The notes below the pieces were generated by a model. The model was not told the DNA's origin, made no database searches, and was given only the letters and a program-made list of their open reading frames with translations. From Glebionis coronaria (Eukaryota; Streptophyta; Magnoliopsida; Asterales; Asteraceae), in contig CM046874.1 in the NCBI GenBank assembly GCA_025667525.1, positions 426,582,400-426,646,399 on the forward strand: DNA of 64,000 nucleotides, in the 5' to 3' direction. How positions within the stretch are numbered: the stretch's first letter is position 1; the number at the start of each line of letters is the position of its first letter. Shown in pieces: positions 20,429 through 33,100 of the stretch. A program made the translations under genes and the position numbers.

Positions 20429-23400
20429 TGTCACACTCCCAAAATATCAGAGTATAATGGCGACAAGGGAGTGGTGACGTCATGATTATCATACACACAT
20501 AGTCACAAAGAACGACCTCTACATGAGACGTTCGGAAAAATAGATCACTTGTAATTAAATAAAATAAGTTGTTTTAACAAAGTGCGGAAGCATAAACTGA
20601 ATACGGTTACAAAACATAGTTTTCTCAAATGGTACAAATGATCATTGTTTCAAAGAAATGACGGCAATGCATGAGACCTCATTTAGCATCTTCCTTCTTA
20701 ATACCTGAGAAAAACATTGCTAAAGTGTCAACATAAAGTTGGTGAGTTCATAGGTTTAGTTAGTTTGAAATGTTTAATGAACCACAAGATTTTCCCAAAT
20801 GTGATGACAATATAACATATACAAAGTCATCCCAATAGTATTTATTACAGTCTAAGCTCGTGACACCGAAGCGTTAACAACACCGGCAGTATAATCATAT
20901 AAATGTAGCCTAAACTAGATGCCTAAACCCACGACATCCTATATCAGATTCAAATGAAACTGTGCCCGCTTGTCCCCTTGTTGGACAAGACAGACAGGGA
21001 CGTCAATCCCGATAGATCTATCCATAACATTCGCGCTTACACGAAGTAATTAACGGTTCACGATTCACGGGCCAAAGCAACTGGGTTTTTAGTGGGACTT
21101 AGACTAATAGATAAATCAGTAAATGCACTTGCGTTCAAACGTTAAAATCAAGCAATGTCTCACCCCAAAAAGCAGTGAAAATAGTAAAGTATGGGGCTAT
21201 AAACTCACCTCGTAAATTCAGCAAAGAGAACGAAGATAAAATAGCTCGAGAGTACGGTTACGCTAGCCGCGACCTAATTAAATTAAGAATCGAGTTACGA
21301 TCCGAATACTTGTATGATTAAATGACTCGACACCCTAGTTGTGCTTGACGAAACCATACGTTTTATGAAAATACGATTTTTCGGAAAAGTACGTTAAATA
21401 AAATCGGTTTATTAACGAGTCGGGTTTTACGGGTCAAAACATAACTTAAATTTAACAAATTTCGTTTGGGCTTTAACTTAAACCAAATAAACTCATGAGG
21501 CCCAAAATTGGGGGTCCAAAACCTTTACCCAGCAACCGGCCCAAGGGTCATTGACCCGGCCCGGTCCACTGGCGGATTAAACAAGGAAATGAAAGGGAGT
21601 ATATGCGTGTGTTTATCACACATAACCCCATAACTGGGAGTTGACTCTCTCTCTCCTCTCTCGATATTTCCTCCACCGTCCCAAACTCTCTCTCTCTCTA
21701 AACCTAGATCGGTTCTATCCCTTTCTAGGGTTATCATCTAATCGGTTTGTGTTATAAGATTAAATATGGGTGGTTTGAGGTTCTTATATCGCGTGAGATG
21801 TGGGTTAATCCCCACATCAAACCGTTTGGGTTTTTCTGATGGTGTTCATCCTTGCGGTTCGTGAATCAAATACCAAACCAAAGATAAGTTTAATTTCCTT
21901 CATTCCTTTTTAAAAGCTTTTAATTGATTTTCGATTTTATATATATCAGTGGGTTCAATTGATTCATAAATATTTGTTGTAACTCATATGGTACTCGGAT
22001 TGAAGATAAACAAATTTAGGGTTTTGAAATATTTGGGGGTTTTCATCAAAATCAGTTTAAAACGTAATTAATTGATGTTTCCATTTATAAAATCAAACTA
22101 ATTTTAATATAAGGTCGATTTATAAAAATTAGGGTTTCGGTTAATTTGGGGGTTTTTGTATAATTCACTTTCAATTAAATTAATTAAGGGGTTTGGGTTT
22201 AGATTAGGTTTAATTAGCTTTTTAATTAATAAAAAATAAATCTAGGGTTTTTATAAAAATTGGGGGTTTTTATATAATTGAATGTTATTCGTGTCTATAT
22301 GATGTTTCTGAAATGTCTCAATGTAAATGAAATGTTTAAAAAGGTGTTACATGATTAGGGTTTCGATTGGGGGTTTCTATAAACTCGCGGCATGGTTAAG
22401 GTTTTCTGTAAAAGAAAGCTTGATTAATACATTTGGATTTGATTGATAAGGATTGTTAATAATTTGGCAGTAAATAGGACTTTGGTTGGTTTGTTTTGGT
22501 GCTCGGTTTGGTCCTTGATTGGGTCTCGGTTTGGTTAAACATGGGTCTCGGGTTGGTTCATGATTGAAGTCTTGTTTTGGTTGGACATGGTCTCGGTTTG
22601 GTTCTAAGTTAGGTCTCGGTTTGGTTTCAAAATCGAGTCTTGGTTTGGTCTCAATCGGGTCTCGGTTTGGTCTAAAATGGGTCTCGGTTTGGTTGACAGC
22701 AAGATAATAACATACACATGTTTGTATTTAAAAGTTTAGAAATTTACAGTTTTTGGTTAAAAATATAAGGCCTTTACAATGACTAACCATGGTTTCTTTT
22801 ATTCGTAGGTTCGTACAAAGACAAGCACATCTAGACTCCGAAAGAAAGACGAAAGGACAAAAGACTCACAATGGGGATGCTACGTTCGGTTTTGCAGGTT
22901 CGGACAGAATGAAGACCCTTGGTTGTGCAGGTTCGGACGAGACGTGCAGGTTGGCTGGACCAAAACTTCTACCCAGGAGTTGTATTGTGAAGACTTGTGC
23001 AGATTTTGATGTTTGTATTTTTGGACTGTGATAACTTGTGATAACTTGTATTTGGACTTTGGACATTACTTTGGACTTGTATATAAACTTGTATAATTAG
23101 TCTAGGGTTAGTGTAATTCTGGAAATGTTTGCTTGTGATATACCCAAAAGGGGTAAACTAGGCAAATGTGTTGTCCTTTAGTGGGGCAAATAACTATAAA
23201 GTTTGTAAGTGTAATGTAGACTTGTGACTGATTTGGGACACTTGTTTGACAAGCTTGGCAATGACATTGAAGGTTTAAATATTCAGTTATATACACATGC
23301 CGTGATAGTGATAAACTCGGCTCGGGTTCAATATGTTTAGGTCTAGACGCGACTGACATAACACGACAGCAAAACCGTTTAGCGTACGATCCCAAAACAA

Positions 23401-23662
23401 AAGACAATTGTGCGAGACGTTATCAAACCTTAATAACTAGAACAAATAAAACACACGGTACAACACAACACGCTCACAACTTGCGTATTGCATTCGACTA
23501 AATAGTCGCGAAACATTGAGATGTTACATATGCTCTCCCTAAAAAGGGCTTTGTCCGCAAAGTAAAGAAATTAACACGTTCATGACGACGACTAGTCGAT
23601 AAGCAGTTAAAATACTCGTACTACACGAATAATTAAATGATGGAAATTTGACGAATGTCACA
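20429..23662 (-). repeat. Tekay 3' LTR
   Basis: 3234-bp direct repeat, partner of 30101-33334. It contains CT-rich tracts (21640-21700), a series of AGGGTTT and TTGGGGGTTTT repeats (22015-22390) and a phased CTCGGTTTGGT array (22502-22693). The small ORFs within are identical in both LTRs and show no protein family. The purine tract next to it, on the minus strand before 23662, is weak (AACATGGGAATAC). Confidence 0.95.
22502..22693. repeat. Phased CTCGGTTTGGT array, Tekay LTR
   Basis: Nine copies of a core near CTCGGTTTGGT start at 22502, 22525, 22547, 22571, 22592, 22615, 22639, 22661 and 22683, spaced 21-24 bp (mean 22.6), with spacers of different sequence. The same array occurs in the other LTR. 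Confidence 0.85.
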
Positions 23663-23695
23663 GTATTCCCATGTTTTAGAGATTTCGTCACGAAA

Positions 23696-26600
23696 TCAAG
23701 ACGTTGTTGTAGTAGGTTGGTTAACGAAAAGGTGAGGATACTTGCTCTTGAATTGATCTTCACGTTCCCACGTGTATTCTGGACCTCTACGCGCGTTCCA
23801 TCGGATTTTCACAATCGGTATACGGCTTTGCTTGAGTTGTTTAACTTGACGGTCCATGACTTCTACGGGTTCTTCTACGAAGTTGAGTTTGTCGTCGAGC
23901 TGAATCTCCTCCAAAGGGATAACGAGTGCTTCGTCGGCTAAGCATTTCTTCAGATTGCAAATGTGGAACACATTATGCACTCGGCTAAGTTCTTGGGGTA
24001 ATTCCAAACGATAGGCTACGGAGCCAATCCTTTCTATGATCTTGAAGGGTCCAATGTAACGAGGGTTTAACTTTCCACGCTTTCCAAAGCGAATCACACC
24101 TTTCCAAGGTGAGACCTTCAACATGACTTTGTCACCAACTTCAAATTCAAGAGGTTTGCGTCTCATATCAGCATAACTCTTCTGTCGATCTCTTGCGGCT
24201 TGCATACGGCTCTTAATCTTAAAGATCTTCTCAGTAGTCTCGTGTATGATCTCAGGTCCAGTGAGTTGTGCTTCTCCGACCTCTGCCCAACACACGGGTG
24301 AACGACACTTCCTACCATACAGTGCCTCGAATGGCGCTGCCTTTATGCTAGTGTGATAACTATTGTTATATGAGAATTCCGCCAAAGGCAGGTGTCTATC
24401 CCATCTATTTCCAAAGTCAATCACACAGGCTCTCAGCATATCTTCTAAGGTTTGAATGGTCCGTTCACTTTGACCGTCGGTCTGGGGATGATACGCAGTG
24501 CTCATATCCAACTGCGTTCCCAATGCCTTCTGCAGTGACTTCCAAAACTGCGAAGTAAATCGGCTGTCTCGGTCGGAGATTATAGACACAGGTACACCAT
24601 GCTTCGTGACTACTTCCTCCAGGTATGTCCTTGCTAACTTATCCATTCCATCAGTCTCCTTGATGGGTAGGAAATGAGCCGATTTGGTGAGTCGGTCGAC
24701 GATTACCCAAATCGTGTCGAATCCGGCTGCGGTCTTTGGTAGCTTGGTAATGAAATCCATAGTGATCCTTTCCCACTTCCATTCTGGCAGTTCGGGTTGA
24801 ACCAATAATCCTGATGGTTTCATATGTTCGGCTTTGACTTTGGCACAAGTCAAACACTTGCTAACGTATGTAGCAATGTCCGCTTTCATGTTCGGCCACC
24901 AATACAACATCTTCAGATCATGATACATTTTATCAGATCCCGGATGTATGGAGTACTTTGACTTATGCGACTCATGCATAATCAAGGATCGTAGGTCGCC
25001 ATGGCATGGTAACCAACTCCTATTATCGAGGCATAACGTTCCATCCGAACGTGCTTCCAACTTCTTCATCATTCCTCCAACATCTTCAGTCTTAAGCATT
25101 TCTTCCTCGACTGCTTCTTTCTGAGCCTTGAGAATTAAGGATGGAAGGTCTAAGTCAATGGTCATCACTAAAGCCTTCACCCTAAGAACTCTCTCCTTTC
25201 GACTCAAAGCGTCGGCCACGACATTTGCCTTGCCTGGGTGATAACGGATCTCGCAATCATAATCACTGAGCAACTCTAGCCAACGTCGTTGTCTCATGTT
25301 GAGTTCCTTTTGGTTCAAGATATGTTGTAGACTCTTATGGTCAGTGAATACAACACACTTAGTACCATAAAGGTAGTGTCTCCAAATCTTCAAGGCAAAC
25401 ACCACTGCTCCCAACTCTAGGTCATGAGTTGTGTAGTTCTTCTCGTGCACTTTTAGTTGTCTTGATGCGTAAGCTATGACCTTAGTCCTTTGCATCAGTA
25501 CTGCACCTAACCCTTTTATGGATGCATCACAATATACCACAAAGTCTCCATTACCCTCAGGTAGGGCTAGTATCGGTGCTTCACACAACATCTGCTTCAA
25601 CGTCTGGAATGCCAAATCTTGCTCTTCCTTCCACTCAAACTTCTTATCCTTTTGAGTCAATTCCGTCATGGGTTTAGCTATCTTAGAGAAACCTTCAATG
25701 AATCTCTTATAGTAACCAGCAAGACCTAAGAATTGACGGATCTCCGTGGGTGTTGTTGGAGTCGCCCAATCCTTTACAGCCTCGATCTTAGCAGGATCAA
25801 CGTGAATACCACTGCTGTCGATCACATGACCAAGGAATTGCACTGTGTTTATCCAAAACTCACATTTGGAAAACTTTGCATATAACTTCTCCTTCCTTAG
25901 CAGCTCTAATATGGTCTTCAAATGCTCCTTGTGCTCTTCTTCATTACGAGAATAGATAAGGATGTCATCGATAAATACAATCACAAACTTGTCCAAGTAT
26001 GGTTTGCAAACTCGGTTCATGAGATCCATGAATACCGCAGGTGCGTTTGTCAAACCAAAAGGCATAACTTGGAACTCGTAGTGTCCGTACCGGGTTCTAA
26101 AAGCCGTTTTATGAACGTCTTCCTCTCTAACCCTTAGTTGATGATATCCTGACCTTAAGTCGATCTTCGAGTATATGCTAGATCCTTGCAATTGGTCGAA
26201 AAGATCGTCAATCCTCGGCAATGGGTAGCGGTTCTTTATCGTTAGCTTATTCAATTCTCGGTAATCGATACACATTCTAAAGGATCCATCTTTCTTTTTG
26301 ACAAATAAGACTGGCGCTCCCCAGGGTGAGGAACTTGGTCTAATGAAACCTTTGTCAGAAAGTTCCTTTATCTGTTCAGCTAACTCTGTCATCTCGGCCG
26401 GTGCTAGACGGTATGGGGCTCTAGCAACAGGCGCGGCTCCTGGTGTAAGCTCGATGTGAAACTCCACTTGCCGTGCTGGTGGTAGTCCGGGTAAATCCTC
26501 TGGAAATACGTCCGGAAAGTCTCTAACGATCGGTACATCTTCCACCTTCTTCTCGCGATCTTCTTCTCCTTCCTTTTGTGTTACTTGAACCAAGAATACC

Positions 26601-28315
26601 GGACATCCCTTCTCAATGTATCTTTGGGTTCTGATACATGAGATGACTTCCAATCTTGATCCATTCTTCACACCACTTCTTTCGCCTTGTATGATGAGTA
26701 CGTCGTTTCCATAAGGAACACGGACACACTTCTCATGACATACAATCTCTGCGTGATGCTTCGACATCCAATCCATTCCAATGATGACGTCAAAACTTCC
26801 CAATTCTATAGGGAGTAGGTCGATACTAAACGAACGACCTTGTAGTCTTACACTACATCCTTTCAGTATAACGTCGGTGGTTACTGACTTCCCATTGGCT
26901 AATTCTACATTATACTTAACGTCTAACGCAGTAGGGGTAACATTTAGGCGTTCACTAAATATAGACGACACAAAACTCCTATCCGCACCAGAATCAAATA
27001 GTACTGAAGCATAGTTGTTATTGACTAGGAACGTACCAGTCACAACATTGTTGTCTTGCACAGCAGCTTCAGCACAGAGATGATACACTTTGCTAGGTGC
27101 CGTGAATCCTCCAGGAGTACTAGTTGTGGCTCGGTTATTCCCTCCTCGGTTCCCTTGATTCTGCTTCTGGTTCCCTTGGTTCTGATTTTGATTCCCTCGA
27201 ATCTGGCTATTACGACCTTGGTTTCCACCGCTCGGACATTTGTTCTTGTAGTGACCTTTCTCTCCACATCCGAAGCAAGTGACATTTGCTCCTTGGCCAC
27301 CTTGCGTTCCAGGTCCTCTTTGATTAGTAGCACGAGGTGGTGCTCGGCATTCCTTTGCCTTATGTCCCGCCTTCCCACAATTGTAGCACGTAGGGGGACA
27401 TGCTCCTTCGTGGTGTCGACCACATTTTCCGCAGAAAGGTAGTCTCCCAGCGTAGTTCCCAGTATTTCCTTGTCCAGCAGTGAACACTCTTGCTACTTCT
27501 TGACGCTTGTTCTGGTTGTAGTTGCTTGGGTTGTTGTTGTTGGTATTGTTGTTGTAGTGGTTGCCAGACCACTTTCTTTTATCCCCAGTATTTTCTCCCA
27601 ACTCCTGTACCACTTGGTACATCAGACTCTGAGCCATGTCGATTGCCTCGTGCAAATCAGTCGGCTTGGATGAAGTCACATTCCCTTTGATGCTCAAAGG
27701 TAGTCCTTCAATGTAGCGCTCCAACAATCGGTCATCGTTGGGCACCATTTCAGGACATAACAAAATCAGCTCCTGAAAGCGCTGATTGTAAGCAGTAAGA
27801 GCAGTACCCTTGACCTTTAGGTTCCACAGCTCAACTTCCATCTGCTTGACTTCATTTCGGGGACAGTATTTCCTCACGAACATAGCTTTAAATTCACTCC
27901 AGGGCGTCGCTTGGGCAACGTCAATGGTCACTGCACGAGCATAGACGTTCCACCAAGTCAAAGCACCATCCACTAACGTGCTTGACGCAAACTTCACCTT
28001 GTCGGCTTCAGCGACATTGCTAATCCCAAATTGGGATTCTAGCTTCTCAAACCATCTGGTTAATCCTACTGCTCCTTCAGTACCTCGGAAACTTACTTGC
28101 GTAACTGCACGAAATTCCTTGTAGGTACAAGTACGTGCAATAGCATTTGTAGCTCCTTGGTTGGTCTCCTCCTGTGTGCTAGCTGTACGGTTTGCTTCAG
28201 CGGTCGCGAGTGCCTCGGCCACTCGTTCGGCTATCATTTGGCTTAACAGGGCAGTGTCAATTCCACCGGTAGCGGCTGGCGGATTTTGCGTTTCGGATCT
28301 TCTAACTGGCGCCAT
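23696..28315 (-). CDS. gag-pol: Gag-pol polyprotein, Tekay/Del chromovirus
   Basis: One uninterrupted frame of 1539 codons, ATG at 28315. Gag domain at about residues 75-215. Three Cys/His knuckles: [12 protein letters not shown] (295), [14 protein letters not shown] (310), [14 protein letters not shown] (347). Protease [12 protein letters not shown] (about 440). RT about 610-840 with [11 protein letters not shown] and the catalytic FIDDILIYS (781-789). RNase H about 920-1040 ([31 protein letters not shown]). Integrase with an HHCC finger ([11 protein letters not shown]...CLTCAKVK, 1114-1161) and a DDE triad in ITMDF, SDRDSRF and TDGQSER. Then a GPF motif ([20 protein letters not shown]) and a chromodomain-like end ([20 protein letters not shown]). 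Domain order and ends fit the Tekay clade. No frame defect is visible. It makes the particle, copies the RNA and inserts the cDNA. Confidence 0.95.
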   Translation of the reverse strand: MAPVRRSETQNPPAATGGIDTALLSQMIAERVAEALATAEANRTASTQEETNQGATNAIARTCTYKEFRAVTQVSFRGTEGAVGLTRWFEKLESQFGISNVAEADKVKFASSTLVDGALTWWNVYARAVTIDVAQATPWSEFKAMFVRKYCPRNEVKQMEVELWNLKVKGTALTAYNQRFQELILLCPEMVPNDDRLLERYIEGLPLSIKGNVTSSKPTDLHEAIDMAQSLMYQVVQELGENTGDKRKWSGNHYNNNTNNNNPSNYNQNKRQEVARVFTAGQGNTGNYAGRLPFCGKCGRHHEGACPPTCYNCGKAGHKAKECRAPPRATNQRGPGTQGGQGANVTCFGCGEKGHYKNKCPSGGNQGRNSQIRGNQNQNQGNQKQNQGNRGGNNRATTSTPGGFTAPSKVYHLCAEAAVQDNNVVTGTFLVNNNYASVLFDSGADRSFVSSIFSERLNVTPTALDVKYNVELANGKSVTTDVILKGCSVRLQGRSFSIDLLPIELGSFDVIIGMDWMSKHHAEIVCHEKCVRVPYGNDVLIIQGERSGVKNGSRLEVISCIRTQRYIEKGCPVFLVQVTQKEGEEDREKKVEDVPIVRDFPDVFPEDLPGLPPARQVEFHIELTPGAAPVARAPYRLAPAEMTELAEQIKELSDKGFIRPSSSPWGAPVLFVKKKDGSFRMCIDYRELNKLTIKNRYPLPRIDDLFDQLQGSSIYSKIDLRSGYHQLRVREEDVHKTAFRTRYGHYEFQVMPFGLTNAPAVFMDLMNRVCKPYLDKFVIVFIDDILIYSRNEEEHKEHLKTILELLRKEKLYAKFSKCEFWINTVQFLGHVIDSSGIHVDPAKIEAVKDWATPTTPTEIRQFLGLAGYYKRFIEGFSKIAKPMTELTQKDKKFEWKEEQDLAFQTLKQMLCEAPILALPEGNGDFVVYCDASIKGLGAVLMQRTKVIAYASRQLKVHEKNYTTHDLELGAVVFALKIWRHYLYGTKCVVFTDHKSLQHILNQKELNMRQRRWLELLSDYDCEIRYHPGKANVVADALSRKERVLRVKALVMTIDLDLPSLILKAQKEAVEEEMLKTEDVGGMMKKLEARSDGTLCLDNRSWLPCHGDLRSLIMHESHKSKYSIHPGSDKMYHDLKMLYWWPNMKADIATYVSKCLTCAKVKAEHMKPSGLLVQPELPEWKWERITMDFITKLPKTAAGFDTIWVIVDRLTKSAHFLPIKETDGMDKLARTYLEEVVTKHGVPVSIISDRDSRFTSQFWKSLQKALGTQLDMSTAYHPQTDGQSERTIQTLEDMLRACVIDFGNRWDRHLPLAEFSYNNSYHTSIKAAPFEALYGRKCRSPVCWAEVGEAQLTGPEIIHETTEKIFKIKSRMQAARDRQKSYADMRRKPLEFEVGDKVMLKVSPWKGVIRFGKRGKLNPRYIGPFKIIERIGSVAYRLELPQELSRVHNVFHICNLKKCLADEALVIPLEEIQLDDKLNFVEEPVEVMDRQVKQLKQSRIPIVKIRWNARRGPEYTWEREDQFKSKYPHLFVNQPTTTTS

Positions 28316-28578
28316 AATCTAACAAGGTAATAGGATAATAAGTTTTTGCCAGACATAACATGCAAGGCACACACAACACAATTATGAAATGCTCCAAGAT
28401 ATAATACACAATATATAATGATCTCTCAATTTGCAACTCATAATATCATTCATGAAATCGTTTGATAATACATCATAGTTTGTCATAACATAATAAGAGA
28501 AAATAAAATACCAACTAGCTAAGACAAACTTCAAAGCTTAGTGGTCATACAGGGATAGGTCGATGGTACAAAATAAAT

Positions 28579-29931
28579 CTAACTAGTGCCTTCACGGCGC
28601 TGATGAAGCTCCTTCTCCAACTCTGCTAATCTCCTCTCAACCACTAGCTCACGAGCCTGGGAATCTCTCAACCTAACATCGGTGTCATGACAAGCGGCTC
28701 TAAACCTCTTATCCAAGTCTGCAACAGGGTCATCCACTGGTGCCTCTAGTCCGCCTGTCTCCACCAATGGCTCTACTCCCCAACGGGTCATCAGGCTCTC
28801 AATCTCCTCAAGACGAGTGTTCGGCATGGATTCCATCTGGTCAAGAACAGTAAGAAGCTGTCCTCGTAGACGGGTCACACATACTGTCAACACTGTCTCA
28901 TCCCTGACTGGACTCTTCTTCGTCAGTGCTTCTAACTTATCCTGCACTTCATTGTACTCTTCACCTAAAGCCTCTACAGCATCCTCCAACCTGTTCAACC
29001 GTGTCGTCACACAACCATCTGCCGCCCCAAGCATCACCACCGTCGACGTAGCTCTCCTAGGAATAGGAGTCGTAGCTCTCGGTCCTGTAGAGATACCAGC
29101 GTCAGTAAGCATCTCCTGGTACACTGCAGGTACAGTCTCTGGTGGTGGTAGTAGTAATGGTGCCTCTGGGACAGAACTGGCAGGTGTGCGGGCTGCATGC
29201 CTGTCAGTGGCAGTGAAAGGTATGAGGGGTCTGTAAGGTGAAAGTGGTGGTCGAGCAGCTCTCCCCCGAAGACGTCGTCTCACATAGTAGAAAGGTAGAG
29301 TACCAGGTGCTGGAGCAGGAATAGCAGTCCTTTCTCCTTCGTCTTCAGATGAAGATGAGGAGATGTGTGCTAGGGAAACCTCAGGAGTAGCGGCATATGC
29401 AGTAGGAGGGTTCTCAGTGTCTGTGACCTCCATAGGCTCTCCTTCCCCATCTGTAAACTCCATCCCATCATCCTCTGTCTCCTCTACCGTCTCATCTCCA
29501 GTCACTGATGCCTGACCTGGTGACTGCACCACGTCAGTGTCCATGTCATCCTCTCCCCCGCCTTCTAGGCTAAGCACATCGTCAGCTGATGCGTCAGGAA
29601 TACGAATCGGTGAATGACGAACTTCCTCAGCCTCTCTTTCTACATCATCATCTGAAACCATCCGGTACCACGGATATCCTGACGGTGATCCCCTAGGTAA
29701 TCCTACTGATGAACTGATGGTCGACTGCGAACTACGGTTGTAGTACGCTCCTGTAGACGTGGACTCATCGGATGAAGACATCGCTGTAATCATAAACAAA
29801 ATAAAGGTGTGTAAATATCTCATAAAATTAGTCCGTAAAAAGGACATTAACATAACATAGCAATCATTGTTGAATCCACATGTATCCCATATAACATAAT
29901 TCAGATTTTTGTTGTTGCACATGTAACCCAT
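28579..29931 (-). CDS. Upstream ORF of the Tekay element, unknown function
   Basis: 450 open codons in element sense, ending 263 bp before gag-pol. The first 50 codons look like intron or leader. A second ATG at 29781 (MSSSDESTSTGAYYNRSSQS) lies 2 bp after an acceptor-like TTATGATTACAG, and a donor-like GAG|GTATAT lies at 29941. I prefer the 400-codon protein from 29781, probably after splicing of 29784-29941. The protein is acidic and Ser/Pro-rich (DDVLSLEGGGEDDMDTDVVQ, PFYYVRRRLRGRAARPPLSP), with a charged, probably coiled-coil end (VVERRLAELEKELHQRREG). I recognise no domain. Its integrity beside an intact gag-pol in a young element suggests it is maintained, but that is inference. Confidence 0.6.
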   Translation of the reverse strand: MGYMCNNKNLNYVIWDTCGFNNDCYVMLMSFLRTNFMRYLHTFILFMITAMSSSDESTSTGAYYNRSSQSTISSSVGLPRGSPSGYPWYRMVSDDDVEREAEEVRHSPIRIPDASADDVLSLEGGGEDDMDTDVVQSPGQASVTGDETVEETEDDGMEFTDGEGEPMEVTDTENPPTAYAATPEVSLAHISSSSSEDEGERTAIPAPAPGTLPFYYVRRRLRGRAARPPLSPYRPLIPFTATDRHAARTPASSVPEAPLLLPPPETVPAVYQEMLTDAGISTGPRATTPIPRRATSTVVMLGAADGCVTTRLNRLEDAVEALGEEYNEVQDKLEALTKKSPVRDETVLTVCVTRLRGQLLTVLDQMESMPNTRLEEIESLMTRWGVEPLVETGGLEAPVDDPVADLDKRFRAACHDTDVRLRDSQARELVVERRLAELEKELHQRREGTS

Positions 29932-29941
29932 GTAAATATAC
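29784..29941 (-). other. Candidate leader intron of the Tekay element
   Basis: On the minus strand a donor-like GAG|GTATAT (intron begins at 29941) and a T-rich acceptor-like TTTATGATTACAG (intron ends at 29784) enclose 158 bp. The ATG at 29781 follows two bases later. Splicing here would fuse a short leader to the Ser-rich ORF. It is predicted from sequence only. Confidence 0.4.
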
Positions 29942-30085
29942 CTCGTAATTGTTAATTCACATGTATCCCATTTATTACTTATGTATCTACATATACTTAA
30001 TACTTACAATCTGTATGATAATCGATTAAACATAGAGCAGTTATAGTCTAGAATTACTAATGCAACCTAGTTCTCTATAACTAGT

Positions 30086-30097
30086 GCTCTGATACCA
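30086..30097 (-). other. Tekay primer-binding site (iMet tRNA type)
   Basis: Minus strand TGGTATCAGAGC, three bases inside the 5' LTR, is complementary to the 3' end of plant initiator methionine tRNA, the usual primer of chromoviruses. It is not a tRNA gene. Confidence 0.93.
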
Positions 30098-30100
30098 ATC

Positions 30101-33100
30101 TGTCACACTCCCAAAATATCAGAGTATAATGGCGACAAGGGAGTGGTGACGTCATGATTATCATACACACATAGTCACAAAGAACGACCTCTACATGAGA
30201 CGTTCGGAAAAATAGATCACTTGTAATTAAATAAAATAAGTTGTTTTAACAAAGTGCGGAAGCATAAACTGAATACGGTTACAAAACATAGTTTTCTCAA
30301 ATGGTACAAATGATCATTGTTTCAAAGAAATGACGGCAATGCATGAGACCTCATTTAGCATCTTCCTTCTTAATACCTGAGAAAAACATTGCTAAAGTGT
30401 CAACATAAAGTTGGTGAGTTCATAGGTTTAGTTAGTTTGAAATGTTTAATGAACCACAAGATTTTCCCAAATGTGATGACAATATAACATATACAAAGTC
30501 ATCCCAATAGTATTTATTACAGTCTAAGCTCGTGACACCGAAGCGTTAACAACACCGGCAGTATAATCATATAAATGTAGCCCAAACTAGATGCCTAAAC
30601 CCACGACATCCTATATCAGATTCAAATGAAACTGTGCCCGCTTGTCCCCTTGTTGGACAAGACAGACAGGGACGTCAATCCCGATAGATCTATCCATAAC
30701 ATTCGCGCTTACACGAAGTAATTAACGGTTCACGATTCACGGGCCAAAGCAACTGGGTTTTTAGTGGGACTTAGACTAATAGATAAATCAGTAAATGCAC
30801 TTGCGTTCAAACGTTAAAATCAAGCAATGTCTCACCCCAAAAAGCAGTGAAAATAGTAAAGTATGGGGCTATAAACTCACCTCGTAAATTCAGCAAAGAG
30901 AACGAAGATAAAATAGCTCGAGAGTACGGTTACGCTAGCCGCGACCTAATTAAATTAAGAATCGAGTTACGATCCGAATACTTGTATGATTAAATGACTC
31001 GACACCCTAGTTGTGCTTGACGAAACCATACGTTTTATGAAAATACGATTTTTCGGAAAAGTACGTTAAATAAAATCGGTTTATTAACGAGTCGGGTTTT
31101 ACGGGTCAAAACATAACTTAAATTTAACAAATTTCGTTTGGGCTTTAACTTAAACCAAATAAACTCATGAGGCCCAAAATTGGGGGTCCAAAACCTTTAC
31201 CCAGCAACCGGCCCAAGGGTCATTGACCCGGCCCGGTCCACTGGCGGATTAAACAAGGAAATGAAAGGGAGTATATGCGTGTGTTTATCACACATAACCC
31301 CATAACTGGGAGTTGACTCTCTCTCTCCTCTCTCGATATTTCCTCCACCGTCCCAAACTCTCTCTCTCTCTAAACCTAGATCGGTTCTATCCCTTTCTAG
31401 GGTTATCATCTAATCGGTTTGTGTTATAAGATTAAATATGGGTGGTTTGAGGTTCTTATATCGCGTGAGATGTGGGTTAATCCCCACATCAAACCGTTTG
31501 GGTTTTTCTGATGGTGTTCATCCTTGCGGTTCGTGAATCAAATACCAAACCAAAGATAAGTTTAATTTCCTTCATTCCTTTTTAAAAGCTTTTAATTGAT
31601 TTTCGATTTTATATATATCAGTGGGTTCAATTGATTCATAAATATTTGTTGTAACTCATATGGTACTCGGATTGAAGATAAACAAATTTAGGGTTTTGAA
31701 ATATTTGGGGGTTTTCATCAAAATCAGTTTAAAACGTAATTAATTGATGTTTCCATTTATAAAATCAAACTAATTTTAATATAAGGTCGATTTATAAAAA
31801 TTAGGGTTTCGGTTAATTTGGGGGTTTTTGTATAATTCACTTTCAATTAAATTAATTAAGGGGTTTGGGTTTAGATTAGGTTTAATTAGCTTTTTAATTA
31901 ATAAAAAATAAATCTAGGGTTTTTATAAAAATTGGGGGTTTTTATATAATTGAATGTTATTCGTGTCTATATGATGTTTCTGAAATGTCTCAATGTAAAT
32001 GAAATGTTTAAAAAGGTGTTACATGATTAGGGTTTCGATTGGGGGTTTCTATAAACTCGCGGCATGGTTAAGGTTTTCTGTAAAAGAAAGCTTGATTAAT
32101 ACATTTGGATTTGATTGATAAGGATTGTTAATAATTTGGCAGTAAATAGGACTTTGGTTGGTTTGTTTTGGTGCTCGGTTTGGTCCTTGATTGGGTCTCG
32201 GTTTGGTTAAACATGGGTCTCGGGTTGGTTCATGATTGAAGTCTTGTTTTGGTTGGACATGGTCTCGGTTTGGTTCTAAGTTAGGTCTCGGTTTGGTTTC
32301 AAAATCGAGTCTTGGTTTGGTCTCAATCGGGTCTCGGTTTGGTCTAAAATGGGTCTCGGTTTGGTTGACAGCAAGATAATAACATACACATGTTTGTATT
32401 TAAAAGTTTAGAAATTTACAGTTTTTGGTTAAAAATATAAGGCCTTTACAATGACTAACCATGGTTTCTTTTATTCATAGGTTCGTACAAAGACAAGCAC
32501 ATCTAGACTCCGAAAGAAAGACGAAAGGACAAAAGACTCACAATGGGGATGCTACGTTCGGTTTTGCAGGTTCGGACAGAATGAAGACCCTTGGTTGTGC
32601 AGGTTCGGACGAGACGTGCAGGTTGGCTGGACCAAAACTTCTACCCAGGAGTTGTATTGTGAAGACTTGTGCAGATTTTGATGTTTGTATTTTTGGACTG
32701 TGATAACTTGTGATAACTTGTATTTGGACTTTGGACATTACTTTGGACTTGTATATAAACTTGTATAATTAGTCTAGGGTTAGTGTAATTCTGGAAATGT
32801 TTGCTTGTGATATACCCAAAAGGGGTAAACTAGGCAAATGTGTTGTCCTTTAGTGGGGCAAATAACTATAAAGTTTGTAAGTGTAATGTAGACTTGTGAC
32901 TGATTTGGGACACTTGTTTGACAAGCTTGGCAATGACATTGAAGGTTTAAATATTCAGTTATATACACATGCCGTGATAGTGATAAACTCGGCTCGGGTT
33001 CAATATGTTTAGGTCTAGACGCGACTGACATAACACGACAGCAAAACCGTTTAGCGTACGATCCCAAAACAAAAGACAATTGTGCGAGACGTTATCAAAC

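Noticed and set aside
21525..21737. Small ORFs repeated in both Tekay LTRs (also 22789, 23108 and their copies)
   Set aside because: They are duplicated only because the LTRs are. No family resemblance or codon bias is apparent.
30086..30097. tRNA gene fragments at primer sites (also 50048, 53811, 36034)
   Set aside because: Only 12-15 bases complementary to tRNA ends, placed next to LTRs. They are primer-binding sites.
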